DNA of 64,000 nt, taken from a virus. This document shows positions 27,986 through 34,708 of this stretch, one piece after another. The DNA is taken from IMG/VR virus record IMGVR_UViG_3300037264_007739, positions 1 through 64,000 of that record; one strand, 5' to 3'. Under the pieces are notes generated by a model, which worked only from the letters and a program-made list of their open reading frames with translations, did no database searches and had not been told where the DNA came from. The stretch's first letter is position 1. Each line of letters begins with the position of its first letter. The position numbers were made by a program, and so were the translations under genes.

Positions 27986-28225
27986 TTACATGAAGCCTCG
28001 GTGCTTCCTCGTTCGCCCAAGGACTGCACCGTCAACCTTCTGGCCATTCCCCATGATCGCGCCGACCTTCCATTGCGCGTCGGCGCGCAAGACCTGACCG
28101 GAGGGAATTTCGACCCGGGCGTGCTCGACGCCGCACGCGCACGTCTGCTGGTCGCGCTCGGCCATCGAGACGAGGCGGTTCTCCTCGAGCCCGCAGTTCG
28201 GGCACCTGTACTCGTACATGGGCAT
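27986..28225 (-). CDS. FmdB-like zinc ribbon protein
   Basis: A 79-residue protein beginning MPMYEYRCPNCG, with a CxxC pair and a second pair (CACG), matching the FmdB/CxxC_CxxC putative regulator family. These small zinc ribbons are common in phages. It probably binds nucleic acid or protein; the exact role is unknown. Confidence 0.7.
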   Translation of the reverse strand: MPMYEYRCPNCGLEENRLVSMAERDQQTCACGVEHARVEIPSGQVLRADAQWKVGAIMGNGQKVDGAVLGRTRKHRGFM

Positions 28226-28647
28226 CAGGTTCCTCCAACGTTCTTGAACACGACGTTCCTCTTCGGTGTGTAAAGCACGGGCGCGCCGTAGAGCAACTGC
28301 GCCCAGCGAAGGCTCGGGTCGACGATCCCTTCCTCTTCGAGGACCAGGATCCCCATCGTCATCGCCGCTTTCTGTTGCTCCTTCGTCATCACGGTGTCGT
28401 AGCCGAGCGCCTTGATCCCGCGGTCGAGCGCCTTCATCCGGTACTCGAGGTTCTCGCGAGCGCGCTGCTCAGCGACGCGCTTCTCGATGTCGATTACCTC
28501 GCAGTCGGCGCAGCGTGCGCACCGATTGTTGTACTCGTCCGGGGTGATCGCCCAGACTCGCTTGCACGAGCCGCACCTGAACGATGCGCCCTTGCCGGGC
28601 GTCCATTCGTAGAGGCCGTTCGCCGCTCGTTCGCTTGAATGGCTCAT
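28225..28647 (-). CDS. Zinc-ribbon hypothetical protein
   Basis: A 140-residue protein whose start is fixed by AAGAGGTGTCG. It carries FRCGSCKRVW...CARCADC, a zinc ribbon near residues 20-45, then a helical part. It overlaps the upstream gene by 4 bases (ATGA). Function unknown. Confidence 0.65.
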   Translation of the reverse strand: MSHSSERAANGLYEWTPGKGASFRCGSCKRVWAITPDEYNNRCARCADCEVIDIEKRVAEQRARENLEYRMKALDRGIKALGYDTVMTKEQQKAAMTMGILVLEEEGIVDPSLRWAQLLYGAPVLYTPKRNVVFKNVGGT

Positions 28648-28916
28648 CGACACCTCTTGATGTCCTCGAGCTCCTGCGCGTTCAAAAGGAGCGGCGGGTC
28701 CATTCGGATCTTGTGGTTCAAGATCTGCTGCTTCATGGCTTCGAGCTGTTCGAGCTTGCGATCGTCGCGCGTGCATTCGACGAGCGTGCGCGCCGCCTTT
28801 TTGTCTTCCGCGCTCATCTTGGCGAGCGGCTCTTCGATGCCGAGCTCTTCGCCGGCCCACGCCAGCGCAGCGGTGTCGCCGAGCTCGAAGAGCCGAGAAC
28901 GAAGGTCGATGTTCAT
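28644..28916 (-). CDS. Hypothetical helical protein, 90 residues
   Basis: Starts MNIDLRSRLFELGDTAALAW and is largely helical and charged. Its stop overlaps the next start (ATGA). No family recognised. Confidence 0.6.
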   Translation of the reverse strand: MNIDLRSRLFELGDTAALAWAGEELGIEEPLAKMSAEDKKAARTLVECTRDDRKLEQLEAMKQQILNHKIRMDPPLLLNAQELEDIKRCR

Positions 28917-28921
28917 GTCGC

Positions 28922-29332
28922 TCACTTGAACGGATTCCAGCTCTTGTCCTTCTCGAGGATCTGGTTGATGAGCCATACGCATGCCTCCTTCATCTCGTCG
29001 ACCTCGAGCAGGTCGCTCTTGCTGCGCACGATCACTTCGCCGGCGTTCGAGCAGAGCTCGCAGACGCGGCCCTTCTGGTGAACCTTCAGTTTTGGACACG
29101 GTGCGTAGTCGACGGGGACGCCGACGCGGTGCTGCCTGTACGCCTCGATTACCTGCATCAGGATGTCGACACCGTCGGGCCACGGCAGCGCGTCGACGAG
29201 GTCTTCGGACTTCAGCATGACCCATTGGCGCTTGCTCTCGATGAGCCAGCGTTTCAGGTGGCCTGGATCCTTGATCGCGGTCGCCAGGTGGTAGGGCGTA
29301 GGTTGCGCGAGTGGTGCGTTCACCTCTGTCAC
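28922..29332 (-). CDS. Hypothetical protein with CPKL...CELC motif
   Basis: A 136-residue protein with a GTG start. C-x(14)-CELC near residues 79-97 could bind zinc. It is acidic and helical elsewhere. The context is a run of small early genes. Confidence 0.6.
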   Translation of the reverse strand: MTEVNAPLAQPTPYHLATAIKDPGHLKRWLIESKRQWVMLKSEDLVDALPWPDGVDILMQVIEAYRQHRVGVPVDYAPCPKLKVHQKGRVCELCSNAGEVIVRSKSDLLEVDEMKEACVWLINQILEKDKSWNPFK

Positions 29333-29333
29333 G

Positions 29334-29651
29334 TCAGCCTCCGATCGACGCGACTGTCGAGCCGACGAGCGTCTTTTGCACGCGTGTCACGAACGCGTTG
29401 TACGCTGCGATCTCGATCAGGCCCACGCGCATAAGCGTGGAGACGACGCCGAGCGCATTGCCGTGGTGGATGAGATACTTCGTCTCGCGGCGGCGCAGCT
29501 CGCGGACGGTGTTCTTCGCCATCGCGTCGAGTGGTGCGTCGCAGGCACGACGCGCGTTTTCGCACGCAGCGACCATCTCTTCAGCCCACCGGAGCGCCTG
29601 CTCGGGCGTCTCGATGGGCGGTGGAATCTTGAGAAGTTTTTCGGGCGTCAT
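29334..29651 (-). CDS. Hypothetical protein, 105 residues
   Basis: Begins MTPEKLLKIPPPIETPEQALRW. A TTG start 9 bases upstream is possible but lies inside a small hairpin (GGCAAG-T-CTTGCC). Helical; no family recognised. Confidence 0.5.
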   Translation of the reverse strand: MTPEKLLKIPPPIETPEQALRWAEEMVAACENARRACDAPLDAMAKNTVRELRRRETKYLIHHGNALGVVSTLMRVGLIEIAAYNAFVTRVQKTLVGSTVASIGG

Positions 29652-29722
29652 CCAAGGCAAGTCTTGCCTGACGGCGTCACACGACGCAACCCGATCGATG
29701 TTGTTAGGCCGTAGCAGTGAGA

Positions 29723-30124
29723 TCAGGAACCGTAGGTCTCGACCATGTCGGCGTACGCGCCGAGGTCGACGGGCGTGGTGCCGACGGCTGACGAGACGAG
29801 CTCGATGGTGTCGCCTGACCCGACGGACACCGGCGGATTCACACCGCCCGACTTCACCACGCCGTTCGCGTCCGTGCCGAACACGAATGAGACCGACGCC
29901 TGCGAAACGCCGTTCTTATGTACCTGCACGGTGGTCGTGCCGGCCGCTTGCGATCCGAGCTTGGCGGTCAGGCCACGCAGGAGCCCAGGGCGACGGATGA
30001 GGCGCCCAGCGAGCGTCGCGGCTGCGGCTGGGACCGCGGCGAAGCCATTGAGCTCGATCGGAACTTCGGCGCTGCCCTCACGAGCGGCGCGGTCGGACGG
30101 GGATGGATTGGTCGTGGCTGCCAT
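29723..30124 (-). CDS. Small beta-sandwich protein, possible virion decoration or adhesion
   Basis: A 133-residue protein with an excellent ribosome site (GAGGAGGAATCGCA). The second half (TTTVQVHKNGVSQASVSFVFG...VNPPVSVGSGDTIELVSSAVG) matches the beta-sandwich pattern seen in phage fibre-associated and decoration proteins. It is unusual to find such a product in the early strand. The role is inferred. Confidence 0.5.
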   Translation of the reverse strand: MAATTNPSPSDRAAREGSAEVPIELNGFAAVPAAAATLAGRLIRRPGLLRGLTAKLGSQAAGTTTVQVHKNGVSQASVSFVFGTDANGVVKSGGVNPPVSVGSGDTIELVSSAVGTTPVDLGAYADMVETYGS

Positions 30125-30161
30125 TGCGATTCCTCCTCGCGGGTGAAGACGCTCTTTCCTA

Positions 30162-30353
30162 CTAGAAGTCTTCCTCGGCGTCGAGCCCTGATGTGACAGG
30201 GACGTGCGCGAGCGGAGGTGGCCGGCGTTCGTCGCGGATCCAGAAGCGCCAGAAGACGCGGCGGTAGTTCGTGATGTAGTCGTAGTTGAACGGCGACCAA
30301 TGGAGTGGACCGAGCTTGAAGGTGAAGACGGAACGAGGCGGACGACGAGACAT
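30162..30353 (-). CDS. Small aromatic-rich hypothetical protein
   Basis: A 63-residue protein starting MSRRPPRSVFTFKLGPLHW with many W, Y, F and R residues. AGGCGG lies upstream. No family recognised. Confidence 0.45.
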   Translation of the reverse strand: MSRRPPRSVFTFKLGPLHWSPFNYDYITNYRRVFWRFWIRDERRPPPLAHVPVTSGLDAEEDF

Positions 30354-30414
30354 GGGGGCCGCCTGATAGAGCACGTCTCGATCGCTGTCAATGTGACATA
30401 TCAAGACCGTCGCC

Positions 30415-30445
30415 TGGCGGCCTGGAGGGGGTCTCCAGGCCGCCA
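30415..30445. repeat. 13-bp perfect inverted repeat (strong hairpin)
   Basis: TGGCGGCCTGGAG (30415-30427) and CTCCAGGCCGCCA (30433-30445) are perfect reverse complements around a GGGGT loop. There is no T-run on either side, so this is not a standard intrinsic terminator. It lies in a 199-base gap between two - strand genes, downstream of the recombinase cassette. It could be a processing site, a Rho-independent pause or a recombination-related site. Confidence 0.7.
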
Positions 30446-30552
30446 AGCGGCAGAAGGAATGACCGTGGCGATCGGGGAGGTGTCTCCGTGCCGTGTGGCC
30501 GTCTCCATGGTGCCATTTGCGGCCTCGGAGTCAAGTGGCACGCACGCCTGCG

Positions 30553-30759
30553 CTATTCTTCGCCGTCGACGGTGAACGCATCACTGAGCGCTTCAACATC
30601 TGGCTCGATATTGGCGACGTCTGCGTCGGGGATAAAGATGTGGACTTTGATTGTATCGCCGAGCTTCGCGATAAGCTCGGCGAAGTCATCGTCAGTGAGC
30701 AGCTCGCCAGATTCTTCTTCGATCCACATCGAGCCTGAGCGCCTGAACGTCGTCAGCAT
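30553..30759 (-). CDS. Small acidic hypothetical protein, 68 residues
   Basis: Strong ribosome site TAGGAGGGAAC before the ATG; product is acidic (IEEESGELLTDDDFAELIAKLGD). It follows the recombinase gene by 8 bases and may share its transcript. Function unknown. Confidence 0.6.
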   Translation of the reverse strand: MLTTFRRSGSMWIEEESGELLTDDDFAELIAKLGDTIKVHIFIPDADVANIEPDVEALSDAFTVDGEE

Positions 30760-30767
30760 GTTCCCTC

Positions 30768-31535
30768 CTACGCCGTGGCCGCCGCTCGTGTCGAGGACTC
30801 GGCGCGCTGAGCGGCGACGAGGTGAAAGACCGCTGGCAGGTGCCATCGACCCGGCACGCCGACGCCCTGCGGGGCGCCCTTCCGGTTCTTCGGGCGTGCA
30901 GGCACGCCCTCGGCGTTCAGCCGATCAACGATCGCGCGGAAGCTGAGCCCGCTGCCACGCAGCTCGATGATGTAGCGGATGACCACCTGCTCGCGCTCGA
31001 GCTCGATCAAGCGTACGCCGTCGGCCGCGAGCACGAAGCCGTAGGGGACTTGTCCTGGGTTCTCGCCTCGGCGTCGCTTGGCGCGGAGCGCGGCACTGGT
31101 GCGCGCCTTGATGAGCGCCCGCTCGTAGGCGGCGAACTGGTTCATGATGCCCTTGATGAGCTCGCCTTCGGCGCCCTCGGCCTGGCCCACACCGTCGGCC
31201 GAAACGAGCTTCGCCCCGAGGCGCCGGATCTCGGCGTCGAGGAGCCCGGCGAGGGTCGCGTCGCGCGCGAGGCGGTCGAGCTTTGCCACGACGAGCGCTG
31301 ACGCCTTCGTTCGGCGGACGGCCTCGAGCGCCGCCCCGAGGCCGGGACGCTTGTCGAGCGGCGCGGCGCCGGAGACGCCCTGATCGGCGTGGACCTCGGC
31401 AACGGTCTTTCCAGACCGCGCCGCCCATTCCTCGATTGCGGCGCGCTGGGCTTCAGGGCCGAGATGTTGCTCTTCGGTCGAGACACGGAGGTAAGCGATG
31501 ACGGTGGCGTTCGTGCGGAGCTTGGTTCGACGCAT
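30768..31535 (-). CDS. Serine recombinase (resolvase/invertase family)
   Basis: A 255-residue serine recombinase. The catalytic domain has YLRVSTEEQ with the nucleophile at Ser19, a DQGVSG block near residues 47-52, and KLDRLARD near 84-91. It is followed by a Recombinase-type domain (NPGQVPYGFVLAADGVRLIE...LSFRAIVDRLNAEGVPARP). It is shorter than large phage integrases (450-600 residues), so a resolvase/invertase or compact integrase role is likely. It could mediate phage integration or genome dimer resolution. Its own promoter with an operator-like dyad lies just upstream. Confidence 0.88.
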   Translation of the reverse strand: MRRTKLRTNATVIAYLRVSTEEQHLGPEAQRAAIEEWAARSGKTVAEVHADQGVSGAAPLDKRPGLGAALEAVRRTKASALVVAKLDRLARDATLAGLLDAEIRRLGAKLVSADGVGQAEGAEGELIKGIMNQFAAYERALIKARTSAALRAKRRRGENPGQVPYGFVLAADGVRLIELEREQVVIRYIIELRGSGLSFRAIVDRLNAEGVPARPKNRKGAPQGVGVPGRWHLPAVFHLVAAQRAESSTRAAATA

Positions 31536-31537
31536 GC

Positions 31538-31570
31538 TTATGTCATAACAACTTATGACATAAACGTCAA
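31538..31570 (-). promoter_or_regulatory. Promoter with overlapping inverted-repeat operator upstream of serine recombinase
   Basis: On the - strand, TTGACG (31570-31565) and TATGAC (31547-31542) are separated by 17 bases. A perfect 10-bp inverted repeat, TTATGTCATA / TATGACATAA with a 6-base spacer, covers 31538-31563 and overlaps the -10 region. Repressor or self-binding by the recombinase are both possible. The transcript would be nearly leaderless because the ATG is only a few bases beyond the -10. Confidence 0.55.
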
Positions 31571-31588
31571 GCGGTGGCCGAACGCCGG

Positions 31589-31789
31589 CTAAGATGACAT
31601 AAATAGATGCTCTTCGTGCCTGATAAATGGTGTGATAACGGTCGGCGCCGTCGAGGCGAGGTACTCCTGCATGCGCGTGAACGCGATCGTCGCCTCGATG
31701 TCCTCGACGATGAACTCGCTCTCGACGACCTCGGTGGTGCCGTCGGGTCGGAGGTGCTCGACCCAGCCTGTGATGACCCGCCGCTTCAT
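31589..31789 (-). CDS. Small hypothetical protein, 66 residues
   Basis: Begins MKRRVITGWVEHLRPDG, acidic and beta-prone. Its start overlaps the stop of the protease gene by 4 bases. No family recognised. Confidence 0.55.
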   Translation of the reverse strand: MKRRVITGWVEHLRPDGTTEVVESEFIVEDIEATIAFTRMQEYLASTAPTVITPFIRHEEHLFMSS

Positions 31790-32451
31790 CGATATGCAGA
31801 GCTCAAGAGCTTCTTGTCCTCTTCGGTGATCGTGTCCAGGCCCCAGCCCATCGCGCGCCCGCCGAAATACATGATCGAGTCCTCGAAGTCATCATGATCG
31901 AGCCCGAGCGCATGACCGAGCTCGTGCGTCGTGATCTTCTCCCACTTCGACTTGTCAGCGAGGCCGGGGAGCCCGATCTCGACGCAGCGGATGCGGCACG
32001 CCGAGTCGTAGTAGAGATGCGCGTGGCCCGGCGCTTCGACGACGCCGAGCTTCTCATCTGCCGCGCTCGCCGCGCCGTCGCTGTTGAGCCGCGTGATCAG
32101 GATGACCGGATCGCCGGGCTTCCCAGGCTCGCTGCACTTCGAGCGGTCATGTGCGTCACCGCTTCTCGGCTCACCGAGAAGTGCCTTGCCGGCGGCGTCG
32201 TTCCATTTCTTTGCGGCGGTCGCTGTGACACTGAGCCATTCAGCAGCGAGAGCGTCGAGCACGACGGGCACGGGGAGATCGCTGTAGCCCCACTTGGTGA
32301 AGCCCTTCGACGATTGGCCCTTTACACACTCGCGGATCATGAAGCCGCGATCCTCGCGCTTCACCAAGATGATCGTCACGAGAACCACCATCGCGACCGC
32401 GCCGGCGCCGAGTAGCGCGAGTGGTTTCCGGTTGCGTCTAAGCCACTGCAT
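31786..32451 (-). CDS. Membrane-anchored matrixin-type zinc metalloprotease
   Basis: A 221-residue protein with an N-terminal basic head and a membrane segment (about residues 11-30), then a zincin domain. The motif HELGHALGLDH places zinc ligands at His176, His180 and His186 with catalytic Glu177, and a Met-turn SIMYF follows at 192-196. This is the metzincin (matrixin/M10-like) signature. The anchor suggests action outside the inner membrane. Phage genes of this kind are uncommon; a role in lysis, superinfection exclusion or host-surface change is inference. GGGAGAAGAAAA supports the start. Confidence 0.82.
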   Translation of the reverse strand: MQWLRRNRKPLALLGAGAVAMVVLVTIILVKREDRGFMIRECVKGQSSKGFTKWGYSDLPVPVVLDALAAEWLSVTATAAKKWNDAAGKALLGEPRSGDAHDRSKCSEPGKPGDPVILITRLNSDGAASAADEKLGVVEAPGHAHLYYDSACRIRCVEIGLPGLADKSKWEKITTHELGHALGLDHDDFEDSIMYFGGRAMGWGLDTITEEDKKLLSSAYR

Positions 32452-32593
32452 TTTTCTTCTCCCTGTACTTCCGCGTTTCCATCCGTTGGCAGTTTTTGCA
32501 CGCGCGTCCACCGTCTGGACGGCGGTACAAATTGCTTCCGCTCAATGAATGTGCATGAAAGCGTTTGGCTGGATCTTCTCTCGGGCGCGCCAT
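32438..32593 (-). CDS. Small CxxC protein, 51 residues
   Basis: A complete small gene read in the gap upstream of the protease; its 3' end overlaps the protease start by 14 bases. GAGAGGAGACGAC gives a strong ribosome site. The product ends with GGRACKNCQRMETRKYREKK, a basic zinc-finger-like pattern often seen in tiny phage proteins near HNH genes. Confidence 0.6.
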   Translation of the reverse strand: MARPREDPAKRFHAHSLSGSNLYRRPDGGRACKNCQRMETRKYREKKNAVA

Positions 32594-32604
32594 GTCGTCT
32601 CCTC

Positions 32605-32934
32605 TCAAAACTCCCACTGAGCTTCGAGCGCCCGCACCAGGAGCGCAAGAGGTGATGGCTCTGCGAGGTGCCCGAATCTGAAGCGCGCTGCTTCCTCGTC
32701 GAATTGCTCAACGACGAAACGCGCCCTCTCGGGCATGCCTTCATCTCGAAGCCGAAGTGTCTTCGCGTGCACTTCGCAAACCGCGAAGCCGTGCGCGTTC
32801 ATCACAACTGCGCCGTGCCTGCATCGATGCACGTAGTTGTACGAGACGACGACTTCACATCGACCGTCGAAGTACGATGCTTCAGGGTTCAATGTTCTCC
32901 AACGCTCTTCTGGCGTTCGTCCCTTGATTCCCAT
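32605..32934 (-). CDS. Hypothetical protein, 109 residues
   Basis: Starts MGIKGRTPEERWRTLNPEAS and has C-x(11)-C-x(15)-C spacing that might bind metal. The ribosome site is weak. It follows the deoxynucleoside kinase gene. No family recognised. Confidence 0.5.
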   Translation of the reverse strand: MGIKGRTPEERWRTLNPEASYFDGRCEVVVSYNYVHRCRHGAVVMNAHGFAVCEVHAKTLRLRDEGMPERARFVVEQFDEEAARFRFGHLAEPSPLALLVRALEAQWEF

Positions 32935-32938
32935 ATCG

Positions 32939-33577
32939 CTAGGTCGCTTCGAGTCGTTTGACGATCCGATCGGCAAGAACGGCCGGGTCTTGAAAATCGA
33001 CGTTCCACGGAACGCGCATGACCGAAATTCCCTTCGACCAGGCGTGGTTGCCGTGCTCGATCTCCTCGAGAAGATCGTAATAGCCGGCGCGGAGGTCCCG
33101 CAGGTACTCGATCGGCACGCCGACCTCGGCGCCGCGGGCGCGTCTCTTCATGCGCTCGTACGCGGTCTCGGGCTCGACGTCGAGGAAGACAAGCAAGCTC
33201 GGCGGCCGAAGATCGGACATCATCAGATCGAAGTGCTCTTCGTAGACCTTCCAGGAGCGCTCGTCGATGTTGCCGGTTCGGGTGTGCAGCCGCGCGAAGA
33301 CGCGGTCTCCAGGCAGGCCACGATCGAGGATAGCACTCCGACCGTTCAGCGACTCGGCCACCGCGAGCTTCTGCATCCGGTATCGACGTGACATCAAGAA
33401 GAACTGCATCACGAAGGCCCAAGCCTTCGGGTCCTTGTAGAAGTCCGCGAGGAATGGATTGTCGTCGACCGGCTCGTGGTGCACGTGAGCTTTGAGGAGA
33501 TCGCCGAGCTGGTCCGAGACGGTCGTTTTGCCGGAGCCGATCAAGCCCTCGACCCAAACAACATGGCCGGTCTTCAT
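32939..33577 (-). CDS. Deoxynucleoside kinase (dNK family)
   Basis: A 212-residue kinase. The P-loop EGLIGSGKTT is at residues 10-19, FFLMSRRYRMQKLA lies around 55-68, and ILDRGLPGDRVFA near 80-92 is the DRS-type motif. The lid region (YERMKRRARGAE) and the YLRDLRAGYYDLLEEI helix are also typical of deoxyadenosine/deoxyguanosine/thymidine kinases. It salvages nucleosides for phage DNA synthesis. The start overlaps the upstream stop (ATGA). Confidence 0.85.
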   Translation of the reverse strand: MKTGHVVWVEGLIGSGKTTVSDQLGDLLKAHVHHEPVDDNPFLADFYKDPKAWAFVMQFFLMSRRYRMQKLAVAESLNGRSAILDRGLPGDRVFARLHTRTGNIDERSWKVYEEHFDLMMSDLRPPSLLVFLDVEPETAYERMKRRARGAEVGVPIEYLRDLRAGYYDLLEEIEHGNHAWSKGISVMRVPWNVDFQDPAVLADRIVKRLEAT

Positions 33578-33921
33578 GAGAGCGGCTTTCCGTTCGGATC
33601 GACGAGGACTGTTTCGTTCATCATGTGCGTGCCTTCGCAAGTCGGCGACCTGCACGTCGTGCACACGACGGCCTTGAAGCACTTCTCGAGCGCCTTGTAG
33701 AGCGCGAAGGCCATCGGCTCGGGCATCTTCTCGATCGCTTGATCCGTGCGAAGGACGAGCAGCGTGCCGGTCCACTCCGGGTTCTCGGAGCGCATCTTCG
33801 CATCGAGCGCGACCATCGCCTTTTGGCTATATTCGTCATCGGACCGGATGATGAGGATCTCGCGTCCCTTTAGTTCCGATAGGACGTACGTCTCGCTGTA
33901 CTTCTTGCCTGGGTTGACCAT
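33574..33921 (-). CDS. Hypothetical protein with C-terminal Cys cluster
   Basis: A 115-residue protein with a strong ribosome site (AAGGAGACGCACA). It ends with VVCTTCRSPTCEGTHMMNE, a possible zinc site. Its stop overlaps the kinase start, so the two are probably co-translated. Function unknown. Confidence 0.6.
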   Translation of the reverse strand: MVNPGKKYSETYVLSELKGREILIIRSDDEYSQKAMVALDAKMRSENPEWTGTLLVLRTDQAIEKMPEPMAFALYKALEKCFKAVVCTTCRSPTCEGTHMMNETVLVDPNGKPLS

Positions 33922-33940
33922 TGTGCGTCTCCTTCTTGCT

Positions 33941-34252
33941 TCACCAGCGGTGAAGCTCGTTGTCGTCTTCCGCGAACCCGAGTATTCCTTTGTGCGATTT
34001 CCGTTGTTTGTCGAGCTCATTGTCCGATGGCTCGTCACCTTGTTCGAGCGCGATCAACACCGAGATCGCCCTGTCCTCTTCCTCGTTCCTCGATGCTTGA
34101 TAGAACGCGAGCGCCGTGAGTTTGAGCTTCTTCTCGGCCTCTTCGAGCGTCGGCCCCGTGCTCGTGAGGACAACGCTGCCATAGTGGAGCGCGGCGGCCT
34201 TGAGCATCTGCGCGATCTCGTCGAGCTTACGGTGTCTTGGTTTTGCTTCCAT
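33941..34252 (-). CDS. Hypothetical helical protein, 103 residues
   Basis: Begins MEAKPRHRKLDEIAQMLKAA, mostly helical and charged. It overlaps the TSCPD gene 3' end by 26 bases. No family recognised. Confidence 0.55.
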   Translation of the reverse strand: MEAKPRHRKLDEIAQMLKAAALHYGSVVLTSTGPTLEEAEKKLKLTALAFYQASRNEEEDRAISVLIALEQGDEPSDNELDKQRKSHKGILGFAEDDNELHRW

Positions 34253-34661
34253 GGTCGCCCCCGTTCCCGTTTGTTGGCTTGCCGAACTTCGAGAGCAGAT
34301 ATCGAAAGATGTAATCGAGCAGGCTTGATGCCTCGGGGATCGGCTTGTAACCGGTGAAGCCGAACGGCTCGAAGCGCGTGCCGATGAACTTGTCGGCGAA
34401 GACCTCGAGCGGAACGCCGTACTGGAGCGCGACCGAGAGCGTCGTCGCGAAGCCGTCCATCATGCCCGAGAGCGTCGAGCCCGCCTTCGACATCTTGATG
34501 AAGACCTCGCCGAGCGTGCCGTCTTCGTAGAGCCCGCAGCGGATGTAGCCCTCGAAGCTGCCGACCGCGAACTTGTGGACGATCCCGGCGCGCTCCGGCG
34601 GGAGCCGTTTTCGAGCTGGCGCGTGGTGCTTGTGCGCGAAGAGCGGCTGATCAATGACCAT
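34227..34661 (-). CDS. Stand-alone TSCPD domain protein (class II ribonucleotide reductase C-terminal domain)
   Basis: A 144-residue protein. Residues about 28-130 (HKFAVGSFEGYIRCGLYEDG...GEVFIKMSKAGSTLSGMMDG...RFEPFGFTG) match the TSCPD domain found at the C-terminus of adenosylcobalamin-dependent NrdJ. The catalytic barrel is absent. TSCPD-only proteins are known but their function is unclear; here the context is nucleotide metabolism (deoxynucleoside kinase, MazG, dNMP kinase). It may regulate or complement a host reductase, which is inference. Confidence 0.75.
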   Translation of the reverse strand: MVIDQPLFAHKHHAPARKRLPPERAGIVHKFAVGSFEGYIRCGLYEDGTLGEVFIKMSKAGSTLSGMMDGFATTLSVALQYGVPLEVFADKFIGTRFEPFGFTGYKPIPEASSLLDYIFRYLLSKFGKPTNGNGGDHGSKTKTP

Positions 34662-34708
34662 GAGGGTCTTCCTTCCTAATCCTGCTCGAGTCTCGAGTCA
34701 TCCGCCGG

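Noticed and set aside
30415-30445. Hairpin as an intrinsic terminator
   Set aside because: No T-run follows on either strand, so it was recorded only as an inverted repeat.
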